Source: Acidobacteriota bacterium
Lineage (GTDB): Bacteria > Acidobacteriota > Terriglobia > Terriglobales > Acidobacteriaceae
DNA length: 9,279 nucleotides
Assembly (NCBI GenBank): GCA_021781075.1
Contig: JAJXXN010000094.1
Coordinates: 1-9,279 of the forward strand
Direction: 5' to 3'
A program made the translations under genes and the position numbers. The stretch's first letter is position 1, and every line of letters begins with the position of its first letter. Shown piece after piece: positions 1 to 7,890 of the stretch. The notes beneath the pieces are model-generated. The model was not told where the DNA came from and searched no databases. It saw nothing but the letters and a program-made list of their open reading frames with translations.

Positions 1-399
1 ATGAAGCCGGGCGCGGTGGTGGTTGGTGTGGAGCCGGAACTGGCCGGGGACACGGCGGAGAGTTTCAAGAAGGGCGAGATTGTGGGCTGGGCGGCGGAGC
101 TGACAAGCCGCACGATTGCGGATGGATTGCGGACGCAGAGCGTGGGCGTGAAAAACTTTGCGCTCATCCGCGAGTATGTGGAGCGGATAGTGACGGTGAC
201 GGAGGCAGAGATCCGCGCGGCGATGCGGGCGATTGTGTCGGCGACCAGGTTGGTCCCGGAACCGAGTGGCGCGGTGGCTGCTGCCGCGCTGCTGTTCCAT
301 GGCGCGGAACTGCCGGAGTACAAGAGGGCGGTGGCGGTGGTGAGCGGGGGGAATGTGTCGCCGGAGATGCTGGCGAGCGTGCTGGCGGAGCGTGGTTGA
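1..399 (+). CDS. PLP-dependent serine/threonine dehydratase, C-terminal part (5' end outside window)
   Basis: This is the last 132 codons of a fold-type II PLP enzyme of the threonine/serine ammonia-lyase (dehydratase) and serine racemase group, which deaminates Thr or Ser to the 2-oxo acid and ammonia in the cytoplasm. Visible family signatures, in window codon numbers, are GVEPE at 9-13, TIADGLRT at 38-45, EPSGAVAAAA at 87-96 and the PLP-ring contact motif SGGN at 115-118. The catalytic Lys and the N-terminal PLP-phosphate site lie upstream of the window. The ATG at base 1 is almost certainly an internal Met, because the family is usually about 310-330 residues and MKPG aligns with mid-protein sequence before the GVEPE strand. 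No ACT regulatory domain follows, so it is the short catabolic or racemase-like form. The exact substrate (Thr, Ser, hydroxyaspartate or racemase activity) cannot be decided from this part. The next gene starts 31 bases downstream on the same strand. Confidence 0.9.
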   Translation: MKPGAVVVGVEPELAGDTAESFKKGEIVGWAAELTSRTIADGLRTQSVGVKNFALIREYVERIVTVTEAEIRAAMRAIVSATRLVPEPSGAVAAAALLFHGAELPEYKRAVAVVSGGNVSPEMLASVLAERG

Positions 400-430
400 A
401 GGGGGATTTCCTTTCAGCGGTGGAGGTGTG

Positions 431-1438
431 ATGCGGAGCCTGATTGTGCTGGCAAGCGCGATGCTTATTGTAGCTGTGGATGCGGCGGCGTTGGCGCAAA
501 AGAACGGGACGGACCTGGAGAAGGCGCTGGCGGGCCCGCGGGCGACGGTGCTGCGGGAGACGATGCTGTATGTTGTCCCGGACAAGCAATCAGACAAGGT
601 GGCGCGCGTGCAACCGGGCCGCGAGCTGGTGGTGGCGCAAGTGAGCGGCCCGTGGGTGCGGGTATTTGCCAACACGGATGTGGAGAAGGAGCGCGAAGAG
701 GAGCAGCCGGTCTTTGGTTCGGAGCCAGCTCCGCCGGTGAGCGGCTGGATGGAAGCCCGGGGCGTGGTGAAAGAGACGACCGCGGGAGGGGACGCGGTGC
801 TGATGGGTGAGGCGGCCAATGAGGAGGCGCTGGCGAGCGACCCGAAGGGGCCGGCGAATGCGGCTCGGAGCGCGAGGCTTTTGTACCGGCGGCTGGTGGA
901 GATGTTCCCGGACTCGCCGTATGCGGCGGAGGCGATGTGGCGTGCGGCGGACATCCGCTGGCAGATTGAAAAGGCCGATGCGGCGACGCTGTCCTCTTCG
1001 CATGAGAAGGACCCGGTGCTGCGGGAGGGGATGTATGAGGATGAGATGAAAAAAATTTTGAAGTCCTACCCGCGGTCGCGGCAGGCCGAGCTTGCGGCCT
1101 TTGAGCTGCTGGACAACAAACTGTGCGGCGATTGGCAGGGGGATGTGAAATGCCCGGCGCGTGAATCGGCGCTGTATGAAAAATATGCGGCGGAATATCC
1201 GGATGGTGTGAAGACCGCCGAGGCGCTTTATCTGGCGGTGTACCGCCAGGCGAGCATCGGGGACATGCTGCAGGCCGAGGGTGGGAAAAAAGAGGCGGAA
1301 GCGGCACGTCGCCATGCGCACGAGCTGGCGGCGCACTTGAAAGAGAAATTTCCGCACTCGGATTATTCCGTGCGCGCGGGTGCGGTGGTGTACAAATTGG
1401 ATGAGGGAATCCCTGTTTACGGGATCGACCTGCAATAA
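431..1438 (+). CDS. Exported protein with SH3-like N-domain and TPR-like repeats
   Basis: This is a 335-residue protein of unknown specific function. The ATG at 431 is chosen because GGAGG lies at 422-426 and because it puts a signal peptide first: MR, a hydrophobic run, then ALA before Gln23 as a likely signal peptidase I site. An Asp at 17 in the hydrophobic run is slightly unusual. Residues about 36-115 resemble a bacterial SH3-like domain (TMLYVVPDKQSDKV, then WVRV and a GWME strand) interrupted by an acidic insert. From about residue 140, four helical modules each centre on an aromatic-Pro turn (FPDSPYAAEA near 158, YPRSRQAELA near 211, YPDGVKTAEA near 254, FPHSDYSVRA near 305), as in TPR/BamD-like periplasmic proteins. 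Cys232 and Cys241 could form a periplasmic disulfide. There is no lipobox Cys, so it is probably soluble or periplasmic. A scaffold role in the envelope is inference. uppP follows after 71 bases on the same strand. Confidence 0.8.
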   Translation: MRSLIVLASAMLIVAVDAAALAQKNGTDLEKALAGPRATVLRETMLYVVPDKQSDKVARVQPGRELVVAQVSGPWVRVFANTDVEKEREEEQPVFGSEPAPPVSGWMEARGVVKETTAGGDAVLMGEAANEEALASDPKGPANAARSARLLYRRLVEMFPDSPYAAEAMWRAADIRWQIEKADAATLSSSHEKDPVLREGMYEDEMKKILKSYPRSRQAELAAFELLDNKLCGDWQGDVKCPARESALYEKYAAEYPDGVKTAEALYLAVYRQASIGDMLQAEGGKKEAEAARRHAHELAAHLKEKFPHSDYSVRAGAVVYKLDEGIPVYGIDLQ

Positions 1439-1445
1439 ATTGCAG
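1430..1445. repeat. Short perfect palindrome spanning a stop codon
   Basis: CTGCAAT-AA-ATTGCAG has 7-base arms and a 2-base centre, and it contains the TAA stop of the SH3/TPR-like gene (1436-1438). As RNA it would form a short hairpin with a TAAA loop. No T-run follows, so it is not a convincing intrinsic terminator. It could be an mRNA 3'-end stabiliser or chance. Confidence 0.35.
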
Positions 1446-1499
1446 CCAGTAGCCCAGAAGCATTGTGTTGCTTGCCGTCCTGCCTGTTTCAAATTTTCC

Positions 1500-1505
1500 G
1501 GAGGG
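1500..1505 (+). promoter_or_regulatory. Ribosome binding site deciding the uppP start
   Basis: GGAGGG lies 4 bases before the GTG at 1510. It selects that codon over an upstream in-frame GTG at 1465 and an ATG at 1525. The 1465 start would add 15 residues not expected in the family. Confidence 0.75.
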
Positions 1506-1509
1506 TCCC

Positions 1510-2388
1510 GTGAACGACTATTTGATGTCAGCTATCCTGGGGATTGTGGAGGGCCTGACCGAGTTTTTGCCGGTCAGTTCAACAGCCCACTTGCGCATTG
1601 CCGAAGCAATGATGAACCTGCCGCTGGATGACGCGTACTGGAAGATGTACACGATCGTGATTCAGGCAGGGGCAATTCTTGCGTTGTGTCTGCTTTTCCT
1701 GGGGCGCATTACAGAGTTTTTGCGCACCTTTCCGCAGGGTGAGGGCGGTGACCGGACGATCTGGAACCACCCGGTATCGCTGACGATGATCGCCTTCGCC
1801 TGCACCTCCGCGCCGGCGCTTGCGCTGCATCACTGGAGCGACCAGCATTTGGGCAGTTTGAAGGTGATTGCACTGGCGCTGCTGGTTGGCGGCGTGGTGA
1901 TGTGGATCATCGATGCATGGAGCGTGCGCCAGGAGGCGACGACGAGCGACGTGGAGGAGATGAGTTTCATCCAGTCGGTATGGATTGGCCTCTGCCAGAC
2001 GCTCTCGGCGGTTTTCCCCGGCACATCGCGTTCGATGTCAACCATTGCAGCAGGGCAGATTGTCGGGCTTTCGCGGCCGGCGGCGCTGGAGTTCAGCTTT
2101 TTGCTCTCCATACCAACCATGATTGCCGCCACCGGCTATGACCTTGTGAAGGAGTTGCACCCGAGCAAGCTGTTGCTTTCAGCCGGGGAACATGCGCGCG
2201 TGGTGATGACCAGCGAGCGGTGGATTGTGCTGGCGATTGGCTTTGTGGTTTCGTTTATAGTCGCGCTGGGCGTGGTGGAGTGGTTTTTGCATTGGGTGCG
2301 GAGGCATGGGCTGATCCTGTTTGCCGTGTACCGGATTGCGCTTGGCGGGGCGCTGCTGGTGTGGGGAACAAGGTTTATCGGCAACTGA
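1510..2388 (+). CDS. uppP: Undecaprenyl-diphosphatase UppP/BacA
   Basis: This integral membrane phosphatase converts undecaprenyl diphosphate to undecaprenyl phosphate, recycling the lipid carrier for peptidoglycan and other envelope polymers. It also gives bacitracin tolerance. With the GTG start at 1510 it has 292 residues, near the usual family length of about 265-290. The first signature, EGLTEFLPVSST followed by Ala-His, supplies Glu14, Glu18 and His27; the usual Gly before the His is Ala here. The second signature, PGTSRS at 170-175, supplies Arg174, the conserved phosphate-binding Arg. The rest is a run of hydrophobic segments consistent with the family's multi-span fold, including hydrophobic C-terminal helices. 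The cytoplasmic-side loop near residues 140-152 (SVRQEATTSDVEEM) is charged, as expected. The gene follows the exported SH3/TPR-like gene on the same strand and is followed by a hairpin, so it probably ends that unit. Identification is secure. Confidence 0.95.
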   Translation: MNDYLMSAILGIVEGLTEFLPVSSTAHLRIAEAMMNLPLDDAYWKMYTIVIQAGAILALCLLFLGRITEFLRTFPQGEGGDRTIWNHPVSLTMIAFACTSAPALALHHWSDQHLGSLKVIALALLVGGVVMWIIDAWSVRQEATTSDVEEMSFIQSVWIGLCQTLSAVFPGTSRSMSTIAAGQIVGLSRPAALEFSFLLSIPTMIAATGYDLVKELHPSKLLLSAGEHARVVMTSERWIVLAIGFVVSFIVALGVVEWFLHWVRRHGLILFAVYRIALGGALLVWGTRFIGN

Positions 2389-2409
2389 GAAGCATCCTAT
2401 AGAATGATG

Positions 2410-2450
2410 GCAAGAAAAAGGATCGACCAGTTTCGGTCCTCTTTTCTTGC
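2410..2450 (+). terminator. Probable terminator hairpin after uppP
   Basis: The outer arms GCAAGAAAA (2410-2418) and TTTTCTTGC (2442-2450) are perfectly complementary over 9 bp. An inner GACC/GGTC stem (2425-2428 with 2435-2438) closes a six-base loop. The inner stem is followed by a pyrimidine-rich CTCTTTTCTT tract, so either the inner stem plus tract or the whole structure could terminate transcription, and the A-rich left arm could serve the opposite strand. It lies 21 bases after the uppP stop and before the hox promoter region. There is no long uninterrupted T-run, which limits confidence. Confidence 0.55.
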
Positions 2451-2515
2451 GCAAAAATCCGCCGATGAACATGAACGGGGCATTGGGCGATTGCGTGTTG
2501 CCGTTACGTGGCAGC

Positions 2516-2529
2516 GTGATTTTCATCAC
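2516..2529. promoter_or_regulatory. Candidate CRP/FNR-family operator of the hox operon
   Basis: GTGAT-TTTC-ATCAC is a perfect 5-4-5 palindrome. Read as GTGA-N6-TCAC it matches the core of the CRP half-site arrangement; read as GTGAT-N4-ATCAC it has the FNR spacing with a G in place of the first T. Its centre at 2522.5 is about 42 bases before the start site expected from the -10 box, the class II activator position. There is no good -35 hexamer, which fits activator dependence. A redox or cAMP signal for hydrogenase expression is plausible inference. Confidence 0.5.
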
Positions 2530-2552
2530 CGTCAGTCATCCGCAATTCGCGC

Positions 2553-2558
2553 TATAAA
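2553..2558 (+). promoter_or_regulatory. Candidate -10 box of the hox promoter
   Basis: TATAAA matches five of six positions of the sigma-70 -10 consensus and is the best such match seen by eye in the gap. At 17-base spacing the -35 position (2530-2535, CGTCAG) is poor. The implied transcript starts near 2565 and has a leader of about 74 bases before hoxE. Confidence 0.4.
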
Positions 2559-2628
2559 GGAACCGGGTCCGGCGTAGTAAATCGGCGGATTTCAAGGGCA
2601 GGCCGAGCGCGTGGGCACCGAAGCTGTT

Positions 2629-2634
2629 GGAGGA
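2629..2634 (+). promoter_or_regulatory. Ribosome binding site deciding the hoxE start
   Basis: GGAGGA lies 4 bases before the ATG at 2639. It begins inside the alternative TTG at 2627, so that upstream start is unlikely. Confidence 0.8.
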
Positions 2635-2638
2635 AGCC

Positions 2639-3132
2639 ATGCCGCTCATTACGCCACCATCACCCCCCAGCGACGACAAGAGATGGAAGATCGTGAGCGG
2701 CACGATGCGCCGCCACGGCTTTGCGCGTTCCGCGTTGATTGAGACGCTGCACACGGTGCAGTCGTCGTTTGGCTACCTGGACAAGGGCGCGGTTGAGTAT
2801 GTGGCCAAGTCGCTGCATGTGCCGTTGAGCCAGGCGTATGGGGTGGTCACGTTCTACCACCATTTCAGTTTGAAACCTCCGGGGCGGCACACGATGACGC
2901 TGTGCCTGGGCACGGCGTGTTTTATCAAGGGCGCGAGCCGGTTGATTGACGACGTGGAAGGCCACCTGCAATTGAAGGTGGGGCAGACGAGCAGGGATGG
3001 GGGCATCAGCCTGATGACGGCGCGCTGCGTGGGCGCATGCGGCCAGGCGCCGGTGGTGCTGGCCGACAGCGAATTGCTGAGCGAGATGACACCGGAGCGC
3101 GCAGTGGAGCAATTGGAAAGGTGGACGGTGGA

Positions 3133-3136
<4 letters not shown>
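2639..3136 (+). CDS. hoxE: HoxE, [2Fe-2S] subunit of bidirectional NAD-linked hydrogenase
   Basis: This 165-residue NuoE-like subunit belongs to the diaphorase module of the cytoplasmic Hox hydrogenase. It carries an N-terminal helical region (about 15-80, with FGYLDKGAVEYVAKSL and YGVVTFYHHF, typical of the NuoE/HoxE fold) and a thioredoxin-like [2Fe-2S] domain. The four cluster ligands are visible as Cys89-x4-Cys94 (CLGTAC) and Cys130-x3-Cys134 (CVGAC, followed by GQAPVV). HoxE is thought to pass electrons between the diaphorase and the hydrogenase or external carriers. The ATG at 2639 is preferred for its Shine-Dalgarno sequence. The stop overlaps the hoxF ATG (ATGA), so translation is probably coupled. 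It is the first gene of the operon and lies downstream of the candidate CRP/FNR-like promoter. A separate hoxE is typical of the HoxEFUYH type and absent from the HoxFUYH-only systems. A NuoE of complex I is the alternative, but the adjacent hoxU, hoxY and hoxH settle it. Confidence 0.95.
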
Positions 3137-4766
<1,630 letters not shown>

Positions 4767-4770
<4 letters not shown>

Positions 4771-5480
4771 GCGCGGCGACCGAGATCAAAACCCTCATCA
4801 TTGACGGCAAGGACGTGAGCGCGCGGCCGGAGCAGACGGTGCTGGAGGTGGCGCGGGAGAACGGCATTGAGATTCCCACGCTCTGCCACTTGGACGGCCT
4901 GACGGATGTGGGGGCGTGTCGGCTGTGCCTGATTGAGATCAAGGGGCAGACGAAGCTCCAACCGGCGTGCGTGACGCGCGTGGAAGAGGGGATGGAGGTC
5001 CAGAGCGACTCGGAGCGTCTGCGGAAGCACCGGCGGACGATCATCGAGCTTCTCTTTGCCGAGCGCAATCACATCTGTTCTGTTTGTGTTGCCAACGGGA
5101 ACTGCGAGTTGCAGTCGCTGAGCCAGGAACTGGGCGTGACGCATGTTCGGCTGCCCTACCGCAACCCCGAGCTGACGGTGGATGCGTCGCATGAGCGCTT
5201 CACCTGCGACCACAACCGCTGCATCCTGTGCACGCGCTGTGTGCGGGTGTGTGCGGAGATTGAGGGGGCGCATGTGTGGGATGTGATGGGGCGCGGGGCT
5301 GGCTGTCGGGTGATCACGGACCTGGCGCAGCCGTGGGGCGAGTCCAGTTGCACGCGCTGCGGCAAATGCGTGCAGGTGTGCCCGACGGGCGCGTTGTATG
5401 AAAAGGGCAAGGTGGGGATTGAGCGGCCGAAGCACCCGGAGTTTTTGCCCTACCTGAACCTGATGCGGGAGGCGCAATGA
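4767..5480 (+). CDS. hoxU: HoxU, iron-sulfur subunit of the diaphorase
   Basis: This 237-residue protein is equivalent to the N-terminal part of complex I NuoG and wires HoxF to the hydrogenase dimer through Fe-S clusters. Ligands visible in order: a plant-type [2Fe-2S] site (Cys40, Cys51, Cys54, Cys68); a His-Cys site (His102, Cys104, Cys107, Cys113, in NHICSVCVANGNCELQ); and two ferredoxin-type [4Fe-4S] sets (Cys152, 155, 158, 162 and Cys195, 198, 201, 205, the last followed by Pro). The molybdopterin-like half of NuoG is absent, as expected for HoxU. The ATG at 4767 overlaps the hoxF stop as ATGA and has a strong GAGGAGGT at 4753-4760. The 4-base overlap with hoxY at its end continues the coupled arrangement. 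HydA/HndA-type or formate dehydrogenase subunits share this fold, but gene order makes HoxU clear. Confidence 0.95.
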
Positions 5481-6010
5481 GCAAGTTGAAGGTGGCGACG
5501 GTATGGCTGGACGGGTGCTCGGGATGCCACATGTCCTTTCTTGATCTGGATGAGAGGCTGCTGGAGTTGGCGGAGAAGATTGAAATTGTGTACAGCCCGC
5601 TGGTGGACCGGAAGGATTATCCCGACGAGGTGGACCTGGCGCTGGTGGAGGGTGCGGTGGCGTCGGTGGATGACGAGGCCAAGATCAGGAAGATCCGCGC
5701 GCACACGAAATTTTTGATAGCGATGGGTGATTGCGCGGTGACGGGGAATGTGCCGTCGATGCGCAACCCGATCGGGCCGGAGGCGATTTTGGACCGGGCG
5801 TACAAGGAGAATGCCACGGCGCAGCAGCAGATCCCTACGCTGGTGGTGCCACGGCTTTTGAGGACGGTGCGCCCGATCCATGAGCATGTGAAGGTGGACC
5901 TTCATTTGCCGGGCTGCCCGCCCTCGGCGGATACATTTTATGCGGTGTTGAGCGCGTTGCTGGCCGGCGAGACGCCGGACGTGTCGGCGCTGACGAGATT
6001 TGGAGCCTGA
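5477..6010 (+). CDS. hoxY: HoxY, small subunit of NAD-linked [NiFe] hydrogenase
   Basis: This 177-residue cytoplasmic small subunit carries the single proximal [4Fe-4S] cluster next to the NiFe site. The four ligands are visible: Cys14 and Cys17 (LDGCSGCHMS), Cys86 (MGDCAVTGN) and Cys147 (LPGCPPSAD). There is no twin-arginine signal peptide and no C-terminal domain for medial and distal clusters, so it is the short soluble form of groups 3c/3d, not a membrane uptake enzyme. The ATG at 5477 overlaps the hoxU stop and has GGGAGG at 5467-5472. hoxH follows after 3 bases. An F420-reducing or methyl viologen-type small subunit is excluded by the hoxEFU context. Confidence 0.96.
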   Translation: MSKLKVATVWLDGCSGCHMSFLDLDERLLELAEKIEIVYSPLVDRKDYPDEVDLALVEGAVASVDDEAKIRKIRAHTKFLIAMGDCAVTGNVPSMRNPIGPEAILDRAYKENATAQQQIPTLVVPRLLRTVRPIHEHVKVDLHLPGCPPSADTFYAVLSALLAGETPDVSALTRFGA

Positions 6011-6013
6011 GCG

Positions 6014-7435
6014 ATGACGAAGACCATCACCATCGACCCGGTGACGCGGCTCGAAGGCCACGGGAAGATCACCATTGAGTTGGACGCGCGCGGCGAGGTG
6101 AAGACGGCGCATTTCCATGTGACGCAGGTGCGCGGCTTTGAGAAATTTTCCGAAGGGCGGCCGTTTTATGAGATGCCGGCGTTGATGGCGCGCATCTGCG
6201 GCATCTGCCCGGTGAGCCATTTGCTGGCGAGCGCGAAGGCCTGTGAGGCCATCATGGCGGTGGAGATCCCGGAGACGGCGGCGCAGTTGCGGCGGATGCT
6301 GAATTTGGCGCAGATGGTTCAGTCGCACGCGCTGAGCTTCTTTTATCTTTCGTCGCCGGATTTGCTGCTGGGCATGGATTCGGACCCGGCTGCGCGGCAC
6401 ATCTTCACGGTGGCGGCGAGCTACCCGGAGTTGGGGCGCGCCGGGGTTGGATTGCGGCGGTTTGGGCAGCACATCATCGAGCTGCTCGGCGACAAGCGCA
6501 TACACCCGGGCTGGGTTGTGCCGGGGGGCGTGACCGAGCCGCTGACGGTGGCCAAGCGCGATGAGATCCTGGGGATGCTGCTTGATGCGCGGGTGGCGGT
6601 GCAACTGGCGCTGCGCAGTTACAAGGAGATCACCTACCGCTTTGAGGACGAGATTGCGCACTTCGCCAATTTCCCGTCGATGTTCCTGGGGCTGGTGAAC
6701 GGGGACGAGTCGGCGGAGTTCACCGACGGCGCGCTGCGTTTGATTGACGCGAATGGAAAGATCATTGAGGACGGCATCCGGGCAAAGAGGTTCACCGAGG
6801 TGATGGGTGAGGCGGTTGAGCCATACAGCTACACGAAATTTGTTTACTACAAGCCGTTCGGTTACCCGGAGGGCTGTTTCCGCGTGGGCCCGCTGGCGCG
6901 GTTGAACATTGTGAAGACGATGGGGACGCACCTGGCCGATGCGGAGTTGCGGCAGTTCAAGCAACTTGAAAATGGCCCAGTGCGCAGCTCCTTCCATTAC
7001 CACTACGCGCGGCTGATTGAGATGCTGCACGGGATAGAGAAGATTGAGGAGATTCTGAACGACCCGCTGATATTGGACAAGCATGTGCGTGCGACGGCGG
7101 GCGTGAACCGCCTAGAGGGGGCGGGGCAGGCGGAGGCGCCGCGCGGCACGTTGATGCACCACTACAAGGTGGATGAGGACGGCAAGATGACCTGGGCGAA
7201 CCTGATGGTGGCCACGGGCCTGAACAACAACGCGATGAACCAGGGAGTTTTGCAGGCGGCGCGGTTTTTTGTGAAGGAAGGCAGGCTGAGCGAGGGAATC
7301 CTGAACAGGATGGAGGCGGTGGTGCGGACCTTTGACCCGTGCCTGAGCTGCTCAACCCATGCGTGGGGCAAGATGCCGCTGTTGATTGAATTGAAGGACG
7401 CGGAGGGGAAACAGATCGGCGAGGCGCGGCGTTGA
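6014..7435 (+). CDS. hoxH: HoxH, NiFe large catalytic subunit of NAD-linked hydrogenase
   Basis: This 473-residue subunit carries the NiFe active site for reversible H2 oxidation and proton reduction. The N-terminus ITIDPVTRLEGHGKITIEL is the typical large-subunit start, with Glu14. The L1 motif RICGICPVSH gives Ni ligands Cys62 and Cys65. The L2 motif DPCLSCSTH gives Cys443 and Cys446. After His449 a 24-residue tail begins AWGKMP; in the characterised Hox enzyme of Ralstonia eutropha the matching His-Ala bond is cut by HoxW, releasing a 24-residue peptide, so this is an unprocessed precursor sequence. The ATG at 6014 has GGAG at 6002-6005. The stop overlaps the TTG start of hoxW. All four Ni-coordinating Cys are intact, so it is predicted active, not a regulatory or complex I-like relative (NuoD/EchE). 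CO/CN ligand synthesis needs HypA-F, which must be encoded elsewhere. Confidence 0.97.
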   Translation: MTKTITIDPVTRLEGHGKITIELDARGEVKTAHFHVTQVRGFEKFSEGRPFYEMPALMARICGICPVSHLLASAKACEAIMAVEIPETAAQLRRMLNLAQMVQSHALSFFYLSSPDLLLGMDSDPAARHIFTVAASYPELGRAGVGLRRFGQHIIELLGDKRIHPGWVVPGGVTEPLTVAKRDEILGMLLDARVAVQLALRSYKEITYRFEDEIAHFANFPSMFLGLVNGDESAEFTDGALRLIDANGKIIEDGIRAKRFTEVMGEAVEPYSYTKFVYYKPFGYPEGCFRVGPLARLNIVKTMGTHLADAELRQFKQLENGPVRSSFHYHYARLIEMLHGIEKIEEILNDPLILDKHVRATAGVNRLEGAGQAEAPRGTLMHHYKVDEDGKMTWANLMVATGLNNNAMNQGVLQAARFFVKEGRLSEGILNRMEAVVRTFDPCLSCSTHAWGKMPLLIELKDAEGKQIGEARR

Positions 7436-7890
7436 AGGTGCTGGTGCTGGCCTGCGGCAACCCTTTGCGCGGCGATGATGGAGTGGGGCTGGTGCTGGCG
7501 CGTCATGCCGAGGAGTGGGCGGCGGAACGCGGGCGGGCGGTGAAGGTTCAAACGCAGATGCAGTGGACACCGGAGCTGGCCGAGGAGATTGCCGCGGCAC
7601 ATGCGGTGGTTTTTCTGGATTGCGCCGTGGATTTGGCGCCGGGGGAAATTTGCGCCCGGGAAGTGGGAGCGGCGGGTGATTTGCCGCCTGCGTCACACCA
7701 TTTGGATGCGGCGGAGCTGCTTGCGCTTGCGCGGGGCCTGTATGGCCGCGAGCCCAGGCGGGCAGTGGCGCTGACCATTGGAGCGGCGCATCTGGGTATG
7801 GGCGAGGGGCTGAGCGTGGAGGTTGAGGCGGCGCTGCCGGAGGCGCGCGCGCTGCTGGAACAAACGCTGAAGGATTGTCTGAAGGACTGA
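7432..7890 (+). CDS. hoxW: HoxW, HoxH C-terminal maturation endopeptidase
   Basis: This 152-residue protease belongs to the HycI/HybD/HoxW family (peptidase M52), which removes the C-terminal peptide of the hydrogenase large subunit once Ni is in place. Signatures: the family start ACGNPLRGDDGVG (GN-x4-DDG-x-G) with Asp16; a second acidic site FLDCAVD with Asp63; and SHHLD with His89/His90. These three match the Ni-sensing Glu/Asp, Asp and His known from HybD. The TTG at 7432 is chosen because it sits in a TTGA overlap with the hoxH stop, starts the first beta strand (KVLVLACG) and has GAGG at 7421-7424. A GTG at 7438 would also fit. The weak start codon and last position would give less protease than structural subunits. 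The stop abuts the stop of the convergent gene with no base between them. Confidence 0.92.
   Translation: MKVLVLACGNPLRGDDGVGLVLARHAEEWAAERGRAVKVQTQMQWTPELAEEIAAAHAVVFLDCAVDLAPGEICAREVGAAGDLPPASHHLDAAELLALARGLYGREPRRAVALTIGAAHLGMGEGLSVEVEAALPEARALLEQTLKDCLKD

Larger units (their letters stand above)
2455..2592. repeat. 12-bp perfect inverted repeat with 114-base spacer upstream of hoxE
   Basis: AAATCCGCCGAT at 2455-2466 is the exact reverse complement of ATCGGCGGATTT at 2581-2592. The interval holds the candidate CRP/FNR-like site and the -10 box. The repeat centre (2523.5) almost coincides with the centre of the CRP/FNR-like palindrome (2522.5). The trinucleotide CAA occurs directly outside both arms (2452-2454 and 2593-2595), which could be a short target duplication but is weak evidence. 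It may be paired regulator sites, a looping or RNA structure, or the ends of a 138-bp miniature element; the sequence alone does not decide. Confidence 0.6.

Noticed and set aside
1468..1496. Possible sigma-70 promoter TTGCTT-N17-AAATTT before uppP
   Set aside because: Both hexamers are poor matches and such pairs are common by chance in an AT-richer gap.
1465..1509. N-terminal extension of UppP from the GTG at 1465
   Set aside because: The GTG at 1510 has a well-placed GGAGGG and gives the usual UppP N-terminus; the extension is not family-like.
2509..2525. Possible sigma-54 promoter (TGGCA then TTTC) upstream of hoxE
   Set aside because: The GC of the -12 element is missing at the required spacing, so only the -24 half fits; the CRP/FNR-like reading explains the same bases better.
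2404..2577. Open frame of 57 codons (ATGATGGCA to TAG) between uppP and hoxE
   Set aside because: It has only a weak, distant ribosome-binding sequence, runs through the terminator hairpin, the operator and the -10 box, and its arginine-rich product resembles no family I know.
5450..7084. Long minus-strand open frame of 544 codons opposite hoxY and hoxH
   Set aside because: It is rich in Arg, His and Gln, lacks any recognisable motif, and is the typical GC-rich shadow of the strongly supported hox genes.
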